Below are positions 57,066 to 64,000 of a DNA stretch of 64,000 nucleotides, piece after piece. Numbering within the stretch: position 1 is the stretch's first letter; each line of letters begins with the position of its first letter. A model generated the notes under the pieces. That model searched no databases and was not told the origin of the DNA. It saw only the letters and a list, made by a program, of their open reading frames with translations. The DNA comes from Antilocapra americana (Eukaryota; Chordata; Mammalia; Artiodactyla; Antilocapridae): assembly GCA_007570785.1 (NCBI GenBank), contig ML662442.1, positions 30,143,681 through 30,207,680 of the forward strand, written 5' to 3'. Made by a program: the position numbers and the translations under genes.

Positions 57066-58026
57066 AGCACTGCCATGAGGGATGCAGAGAGCTCAGCTGG
57101 ATCTGGACTGCCCAGGAGCTGACCGCAGTCCTGCATAAAAACAATATGCTTCGGTCATCTTCCTTTAAGGACAATGAAAGGGATTCTTCTAGTTCAATAG
57201 TTTATAAAGAAGATTACAGGAGGAAATGCTGAGATTGGAACTCATGCTGAGGAATGGATTAGATGTGGATGCTTAGTTGTAGAGGAGAGAAGAAAAACGG
57301 CAGCCACTGCGCTGTGCTGGTGAGACCCCGGCTTGGGGGTTGCTTGGGGGTGATTCTGAGGGAAAGAGGTCCTCCCAGCACTGCGGTGGGGAGCAGTGGG
57401 AGGAACATGCTGTGATTTTGCTTTTTACCCTTATGAGGACCAGGGTGCACTCAGGACTCAGTGATTGCACCATGCAGAGAAAATGAATTACCAACGATGT
57501 ATCAGTGCTATCCAACAATACACAGTGTCTTGAAGCTGCCATTGTTGCCTCAAGGCTGGGCAGAAGGTTCCATGTAAAGCAGTGACTCCGCATTTTATCT
57601 CTATCCGCTGCCACGGCTGCTTTCTCTACCTCTCCTCTTCCAGATCTGCTTCTGGTCCTCCCTGCAGCCAACCTTGTTGGTGACCTCCTTTCCACCTGTG
57701 TCTGTTCTTCCTGGTCTGTTTCTTGGCTATGATTTGGCTTAGCATGGTAATATTTCTGTTGATTTGCTTCTGCTGCTTTGCCTCCGGACCTCCCAGGTAT
57801 ATACTCGCTCCAGCTCAGCACTTCTCTGGGAGCCTCTCAACCCAGTGTGACCTGACTGAAGATGCCCCACTCACTAAGATGCCCCATCCACTGGCCAAAC
57901 CAGTGGGGGGTGATATTAACTATAATGCCACTGATGAGGCACTTGGCTAGAAGTGGCCATAGCAATGCCTCTTTCCTTCTGCCTCTTCTTTCCTTTTGCC
58001 TGTCCTAGTTTGGTCTTTTTGTGTTA
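57066..58026. other. Intron with a 182-codon minus-strand frame (57273-57821), no family
   Basis: This is the longest frame in the window not explained by a retroelement. It is in the same orientation as SLC35F1. The translation is Ser/Arg/Pro-rich with no domain, signal peptide or repeated motif that I recognise. No splice-site pattern supports it as an SLC35F1 exon. I treat it as a probable chance frame in locally GC-richer DNA. Confidence 0.4.
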
Positions 58027-58036
58027 GATGTCCCAT

Positions 58037-58258
58037 GCATGCTTGCTAAGTCACTTCAGTCTTGTCCTACTCTTTGTGACCCGTTGGACTGTAGCCGGCT
58101 AGGCTCCTCTGTCCATGGGATTCTTTAGGTGAGAACACTGGAATGGGTTGCCATTTTATTCCCCAGGGGATCTTCCCAACCCAGGGATCAAACCCAAGTT
58201 TCTTACATCTCCCTCACTGGCAGGTTCTTTAAAACTAGTGCCACCTGGGAAGCCCTTG
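58037..58258 (-). mobile_element. Bov-tA SINE
   Basis: Complete antisense SINE with a 10-bp duplication 'gat(g/a)tcccat', one mismatch (58027-58036, 58259-58268). Confidence 0.95.
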
Positions 58259-58268
58259 GATATCCCAT

Positions 58269-58934
58269 ACTTGTCCCTTTTCACACTTGTCATAATCCCC
58301 GTTGACTAGTTATAGGACTAGTTAAGGAATGGCAAGTGGGTCTCTTCTCATATACCAATTCTAGTCAGTTGTTAATGAATCAGTAAATGTAGCATTTAAG
58401 AGACAGCATCTGATAGCCTAGCCTGGGGGACCATAACCAGTCAGTCATGCCTGTGTTGGTTGAGGATATGGGTAGAGTCTTACACTTGAAGAGGCTGTTA
58501 TCTTTGGACTAAATGATTTCTTCTTTCCTTTAGGGCTGATATATTAACTGCAACTGCTTTGTAGTATCTCTTTGTATTCCTTTACTGAAACCCTGGTCTT
58601 TTAATAAAGAAACTATTTTGAATGCATTAGCATTTTCCATTCATATTTACTATGAAAATATATGCAAAATAGAAAGTGCAGGAACTGTGTCTTCTCTCCA
58701 AAGAGAATACACTCCTCAGTGCCTTTGGCAGAATCCATTTGGCAATTACAGTTTGGGAACTGGATGTCTTCCGAGCTTTAGGTTGGAAAAGGAGTAAGCT
58801 TTTGGGGTGGACAATGTCAGAAAAACTACCTCCCATTATTTGCAAGCCCTTCCCTCTATGGCTGTTTCTTATCTTTCATTATCAAATGTCATAGTTACTA
58901 GTCTCTCATAACAAAATGTTGCCTGTGTCTTATG
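58269..58934. other. Intron, nothing recognised
   Basis: Unique-looking. Confidence 0.4.
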
Positions 58935-59133
58935 TGAGTGAAAGTTGCTCAGTTGTGTCCAACTCTTTGCAACCTCACAGACTAGCCCAATAGGTTCCTC
59001 TGTCCGTGGAATTCTCTAGGCAAGAATACTGGAGTGGGTAGGCACTTCCTTCTCCAGGCGATCTTCCCAACACAGGGATGGAACGCGAGTCTCCTGCATT
59101 GCAGGCAGCTTCTTTCCCATCTGAGACGCTTGG
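58935..59133 (-). mobile_element. Bov-tA SINE, diverged
   Basis: Antisense element ending only about 160 bp from the SLC35F1 exon donor. 'caactctttgcaacctcaca' and 'gcattgcaggcagcttcttt' are clear. The B box is altered. Confidence 0.92.
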
Positions 59134-59295
59134 AATGTAAACACCCAGGTCATGGGGGTCAGCACACAGAAGTACAGTCCTTCTTCTTGATGCAAAATTG
59201 CAGAATTAGGGCAATTCCACTGCAGAGCATTCTTACCTATACATGTTCTTTCCTACAGAGTATCATCTTCAGACAGGAGCACTGACTCAACTTAC

Positions 59296-59450
59296 CTTGT
59301 AATGGAAGAGAAACAACCCGCAGAACAAGCTGTACAGATCAGCAGTGAGCAGGGAGAGGTTGACCGACGTGGCGCTGGTTTTCTTTATGACCACAGGCAT
59401 GAAGCTGTAGAGACCAAACATGCAGGCACTGAAGCCGACGTAGAGCAGTC
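59296..59450 (-). CDS. SLC35F1: SLC35F1, penultimate coding exon
   Basis: The minus-strand acceptor 'cctctccctccag' is followed by 155 bases. Two of these complete a glycine codon begun in the previous exon (outside the window), and 51 full codons run to the donor 'aag|gtaag'. The peptide starts [20 protein letters not shown], then has '[19 protein letters not shown]' and '[12 protein letters not shown]'. These are two membrane helices around a conserved TSAT...LLTAD loop typical of the SLC35F group (DUF914/SLC35F domain, drug/metabolite transporter fold). In the roughly 408-residue protein this is about residues 283-334. The phase leaving the exon (0) matches the terminal exon at 25345-25569. 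No frameshift or stop. The transporter's substrate is unknown. Confidence 0.96.
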
Positions 59451-59914
59451 CTGGAGGGAGAGGAAAGACAAGTGACATCGTAGCCTCCTTCAGGGCCTCA
59501 GTGGAGCCACAGTGGGTGAAGGGAACAGCACCCTCCCTCCATTTCACTCTCACACAGAAGTTTTTCTTTCACTTTTATCAACTGATACTTTTTATTGGGT
59601 AATACACAGTTAAAACATAAGTGAAAACCTGCATGTGGAACAAGAACTATATGTTTCTCCCACACATCTGATGTTTCTCCTCTGCTATGAAGGAGACTGG
59701 CTACAATCAGAAATAGAGTCAAGGCTTCTAAATTCTATTTCTGGTTGTGCTGTAATTACTTTCTTATACACATGTCTTTTAAAACTTTTTTTCACTTCTT
59801 TTTTATTTACAACATAGGAACAAAACTACTTGGTACCATGTATTGCTCACAACGAATAACTGCATAATCCTTAAAATGAAAGCGCTTACATGTCAAAGAG
59901 ATGTGGACTAAGTC

Positions 59915-59995
59915 ACAGTACTGAACTAAAGTCCTAACTGTGTGACCTTGGATAGATCACTTCACCTGAGCTGTCAGTTTCTTCCAGATTTCTGA
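59915..59995 (+). mobile_element. MIR fragment
   Basis: 'ctgtgtgaccttggatagat' and 'cagtttcttcc' are MIR core blocks. Confidence 0.65.
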
Positions 59996-61254
59996 ATCCT
60001 GCTTAGCACTACTCCTGAGACCAGAGTCTATCCCACCATCACTTCTCCTAGCATATGTGGGCTCTCACACGTAGGCTCTGCTCTTTTACAGATAGGTAAA
60101 TGCTTTGCAGGCCATCAAATAATTAAGCTTTGCAAAACAGAAAGATTTAAAAAAATGCCCTTTTGCTACATGATTAGTCCCTCAAACTCTGAAATTCTCT
60201 CTAATTATAACTCAATACACAATTGTTAATACTAACTCCATAAATACATAATTTTGTTCAGTCCAAAACAGAAGATTATGGCTAAATCTAGGGTTTGGAT
60301 CTTCATTTCCTTGATGTTGATACAATACAAATGCAGAAAAATTATGCTCACTTCTCTACCGTAAAAGAAGAAGGCATAGAAAAAGCACAAGTATTACAAC
60401 TCAGTGGATCTTTGGGCATTTTTATAAAATATTAAATAAAAGATCCAACCTATCCAAGGGAACCTTGATGACATGTCCGGTTTAGGCTGTAGGCAGATCG
60501 CTTTCTTTGAATCTTGTGAATTTTGGAAGATTTGGCAGGTACTGGACACCCAGTCCCTTTGACCATGAAGAACAGGGATCCCTCCAAAGAGAAATTTGGT
60601 TTTCCCATATGGAAAGTATTTAAGGTCATGAATTATGATTCTACATGTTTCTGATATTAAGTTTAAGAATAGCCATGTCACGTCCATATAAAGATACTAA
60701 GTAAGCAAACTCAGTACAACAGCCCCCTCTAGTGTGGTGGAAAGGCCCTAAGAGGAAACTAGAAGGATCACTTTTCTATTAATTGTTCGGTAAATTATAC
60801 AAGTCTTCTCGTGGAAATTCTGTCACAGTCATGTCAGATGGCTTTTGACACTCTGTCTGAAGTTTTAATTTCCTAAAATGGGTCAATTGTCCTGTACTTG
60901 GGTTTCATGCTATTTATCATTCATCTTCCTTTTAAACAAGTTACTAAAAAGGCAATATGAAATAACCTATGATTAATACATGAAAAGACATACAAATTAA
61001 TTCAGTATTCCTTTAAGGAATCTGAGACGAACAAACTAGACTAGGGATAAGGTATACCCTTAAATTAATCTACTAAAAGTAATCAAACTTGATAAAATAT
61101 AGTCCAGGAACCAGAGGCCCCCCCCCCCTTTTTAAAATTTAGATTATACATGACTGGGTTAGGAAGTTCAGCAATCCTACCCTCCCATCACCTGACCTAG
61201 TGTTGATATACTGTGAACTCTCACATGTGAGATCCAATGTTATATATTCAATTA
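59996..61254. other. Intron, nothing recognised; C run at 61120-61129
   Basis: About 1.2 kb of unique-looking sequence. A 97-codon minus-strand frame at 60394-60687 has no known content. Confidence 0.4.
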
Positions 61255-61900
61255 TTCAACCATGTATTCACTGCATACCTACTGTGTTCTAGGAACTCTG
61301 CTATGGGCTAGCATGCAATGGAAAAAAGGATAGACAAGAAGCTTAGAACTGATATTGCTATGAAGCAAGAAAAGGGGTGCTTTTATGGGGAATTACAAGC
61401 GTATTGCTTTTGGAAAGGTGGAAGCGGCACTGCCCTTAAATGCTGAAGGATGAGAAGGAGATGGCCAGGGGAAAAACAATTTAGGCAGGGAGACCTAAAA
61501 AAAAAAGACCCCAGTGGTTTCCAGGAGCTGCAAGAGGCCAGAGTATCTGAGCAGGATGAACAGACTGAGGCAGTGATAAGAGAGGAGACTGGGAAACTAG
61601 TCAGGGGGTGGATTATGTGGGGCCTTGTAGGTCTTGGAAGGAAGTTGACATCTTATTCTAGTTGTAATGGGAAGCCATTGAGGAATTTGTAGCAGAAGGA
61701 GAACTTGTAGTCTGATCTACCTTTCTAAAAGTTGGCTTTAGATATGCATGGAGAAGGGACTGAAGGAGAGAAGCTCAGAGGAAACCAGTGAGGAGTACAG
61801 GTCCAGGCAAGAGATGCTGGTGGCTTTTGCTCATAGTGGCAGCGCAGATGAAGGGAAGTGGCTGGTTTATGAAGGTTCAACATGTTCTGCTGGTAGGCTG
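61255..61900 (+). mobile_element. Ancient interspersed repeat (L2-like, tentative)
   Basis: 'catacctactgtgttctagg', 'ggggccttgtaggtcttgg', 'aatgggaagccattgagg' and 'ccaggcaagagatgctggtgg' are hallmark blocks of the old repeat also seen at 12860-14700. Confidence 0.55.
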
Positions 61901-61904
61901 GATG

Positions 61905-62127
61905 CGTTGTTGTGGTTTAGTTGCTAAGTTGTGTCTGACTGTTTTGTGACCCCATAGCCTGCCAGGCTCCTCTATCCATGGGATTTCCCAGCAAGAATAC
62001 TGGCGTGGGTTGCTGTTTCCTCCTCCAAGGGATCTACCTGACCCAGAGATCGAACCCAAGTCTTCTGCATTGCATTGCATAACCTTGCAGGCAGACTCTT
62101 CACTGCTGAGCCACCGGGGTAGCCTAA
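61905..62127 (-). mobile_element. Bov-tA SINE
   Basis: Antisense element, 'agttgctaagttgtgtctg' to 'gctgagccaccggggtagcc', with B box 'gatcgaaccc'. Confidence 0.93.
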
Positions 62128-62244
62128 AATCTTTCTACTTGATTTTACAACCTTTCAGAGTAGTTGTTCAGAACCATTTGTGTTCTCCCAAGACTTTCCT
62201 GGTGGTATGTAGTGAGAAAGAGAGATACCCATGGGTTCGTGTGG

Positions 62245-62446
62245 TGGTGGTGGTTTGGTTGCTAAGTTGTGTCCGACTCTTGCAACCCCATGGACTGTAG
62301 CCTGACAGGCTTCTCTGTTCATGGGATTCTCCAGGCAAGAATAACTGGAGTGGGTTGCCATTACCTTCTCCAGGGGATCTTCTCGACCTGGGAATCGAAC
62401 CTGGGTCTCCTGCATTGTAGGCAGATTCTTTATGAACTGACCTACA
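62245..62446 (-). mobile_element. Bov-tA SINE
   Basis: Antisense element with (GGT)n tail. 14-bp flanks 'atgg(g/a)ttc(g/a)tgtgg' differ at two bases (62231-62244, 62447-62460). Confidence 0.93.
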
Positions 62447-62460
62447 ATGGATTCATGTGG

Positions 62461-63237
62461 ATTCTGGCTAATTAGAAACTGACGCTGAATTATGACCCCA
62501 TTTACTGAGTTGCAGAGAACTGAGCAGAGGACCGAGTTTTCAGGGGAAATAAAAAGCTACATTTTGAACATGTTACAACTGAGATGCTTGTGCATCATCC
62601 CAAAAGATTTGTCCAGTAGGGAGTGGATGTATAATTGGTAGCTCAGAGAGAAGAGTGTGACTTTACCAGCAAACTGATGAGCCAAGGAATGGAGGAAAAC
62701 ACACAGCAGAGATCACACTACTCTTCAGGCTACCTTGAGATTCTCTAAGCTTAAACACTTAAACATCCTAAACTTATTCTTTAAAAATGCAGAAATTAAA
62801 TTTAGGGGGATGGGAGTAAAATACAAACACCATCACATTTAATCACTTTGCTGGGTCAACTAGCGTTTCTGTGTGTGGATAGCCAGTCAGCCAAATGAAC
62901 ACAAGATTGAGAGTGGTCATGTTGTGTTGCTGCAATTTGTTGATTTTTTGTTCTCAGATAAAAAATTAACTAGTTAATGGACATTAGCGATGCATCTGAA
63001 GGCCCAACTTGCTGTCCTTATGGGATTTTTCAAGCACTCAATCCACATGATCAAACAAACTGAATTACTTTTGACTGATAAACACATGGTGGGAACAATA
63101 ACTACATTTTCAGGCAAAGTATATGTATGATCACTTCTTTTTGGAAATGTTTTCTCTCTCTCTAAAGACAGGATTTGGTAACTCTTGCCCTCATATGCTA
63201 AAGAGATTTAAGCTAGAGAAACTGGGAAGAATACCAT
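62461..63237. other. Intron, nothing recognised
   Basis: AT-rich, unique-looking. Confidence 0.4.
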
Positions 63238-63365
63238 CAGCTAAGACTGACTAAGTACTTGCTATGTGTCATGTACTTGGTATACATTAATCTCCACAAC
63301 AGTATAACACCATTGCTATTGTTATCCTCTTTACACACGTGAGGAAATAGGCTCATAGAGTGTAT
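63238..63365 (-). mobile_element. MIR fragment, antisense
   Basis: 'agtacttgctatgtgtcatg', 'attgttatcctctttacaca' and 'gtgaggaaataggctcatag' match MIR in reverse. Confidence 0.75.
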
Positions 63366-64000
63366 CGGTTAATAAACGCAGTCCACAGCAGGTTCAACAG
63401 AGGAAATGCAATATGGGGTACAAGTTATAAAGGACTTTGAATGGGCGATGGAGAAAGACAGATGGTAAGACGACCAAATATCAGCAAGGGTAGTAAATTA
63501 TTCATATCCCTGGGGCCAGAGAGGTCCAGGGAGGAGGCCATGTTATCAGAGGTCAGACGTCAGGGAGGCCCAGCAAAGGTGTCATCAGAGAACACTCGGC
63601 CACTTCTAGAGACTTGACCTGAAACAGGGAGACACATCCTGGTCTCCGGTTCCTTCTCACCCTCCAGTCTCCTTCTACTGCCTCCCAGTGGCCAATCTAG
63701 CTGAGGTCAATTAACATGCCAGCCTGGGAGGCATTGTTGCATGGGTCAGTCTCTGCAGTGCAGAGCAGAGTAAGGGTAAGAAACAAACCTGTGAGTAGAT
63801 AGGCAAAAGACAAGCTTATAGAGGTCGAGGAGCTCACCTTCAGGTCACTCAGGCTGCCTAAGTTTAAATTCTAAGTGCATACCACTAACCTATATTGTTT
63901 AATTATTATGAAGGGAAACAGGACTTGGATGAAGCATTCTGTTTGACTGCAGTGAGCATCTCATTTTATATGGGGCATATACACAATGCATTGTAATGCA
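63366..64000. other. Intron, nothing recognised
   Basis: Unique-looking to the window end. Confidence 0.4.

Larger units (their letters stand above)
25570..59295 (-). other. SLC35F1: SLC35F1 last intron (33.7 kb)
   Basis: On the minus strand the donor is 'aag|gtaagttgag' (59296/59295) and the acceptor 'gttgttcag|ttttc' (25570/25569), both canonical GT-AG. The phase is 0. The intron carries most of the window's SINEs and LINEs, listed separately. Confidence 0.92.
59451..64000 (-). other. SLC35F1: SLC35F1 preceding intron (partial)
   Basis: Intronic sequence upstream of the penultimate exon, running off the window. No further coding exon of this gene could be recognised in it. Confidence 0.85.

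Noticed and set aside
60720..60740. Possible second CTCF site ('ccccctctagtgtgg')
   Set aside because: At least two core positions disagree with the CTCF consensus, so it is too weak to call by eye.
1..64000. CRISPR arrays, operons, tRNA or rRNA genes
   Set aside because: The repeats are dispersed vertebrate retroelements. The only tRNA-like sequences are the degenerate heads of Bov-tA, CHR and MIR SINEs, which do not form functional tRNA genes.

Overview
The window is nuclear DNA from a bovid ruminant (cattle, sheep, goat or a close relative). The evidence is its repeats: at least 21 Bov-tA/Bov-A SINE copies or fragments, seven BovB (RTE-type) LINE insertions, cetartiodactyl CHR-type SINEs, artiodactyl L1 3' ends and ruminant endogenous-retrovirus LTRs, lying over older pan-mammalian repeats (MIR, L2-like, MLT1, MER5, MER1-type hAT). 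There are no bacterial-style genes. Nearly all long open frames are pieces of retroelements or chance frames.

One host gene can be supported, the 3' end of SLC35F1 (solute carrier 35 family member F1, an orphan multi-pass transporter) on the minus strand. Two coding exons are present. The 155-bp penultimate exon is at 59296-59450. The terminal coding exon, 225 bp with its stop, is at 25345-25569. They are joined by a 33.7-kb intron with clean splice sites and matching phase. The 3' UTR runs about 3.1 kb down to a doubled AATAAA at 22239-22250. From 59451 to the window end is the preceding intron. From 1 to about 22.2 kb is intergenic DNA downstream of the gene.

Layout: 0.8-2.3 kb is an antisense ERVK-like LTR carrying younger insertions. 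4.3-8.4 kb is a BovB copy whose 5' third is inverted, as expected from twin priming, with a nested L1 fragment. 8.8-12.1 kb holds two related class I-like LTRs. 12.8-15.4 kb is old repeats hit by CHR SINEs and a 60-bp L1 tail. 18.8-20.4 kb is repeat-free and looks like conserved regulatory DNA, with a CTCF-like motif and retained CpGs. 22.2-25.6 kb is the SLC35F1 terminal exon. 27.6-49 kb of the intron is repeat-dense, including two BovB copies facing each other about 0.6 kb apart. 49-59 kb is sparser, with Bov-tA copies all in gene-sense orientation. 59.5-64 kb is quiet intron.

I found no novel multi-gene system. The items most worth a second look are the candidate regulatory cluster downstream of SLC35F1, the twin-primed BovB, and the long inverted BovB pair inside the SLC35F1 intron. 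Repeat family names come from recalled consensus sequences, and boundaries without a target-site duplication are accurate to about 10-50 bp.
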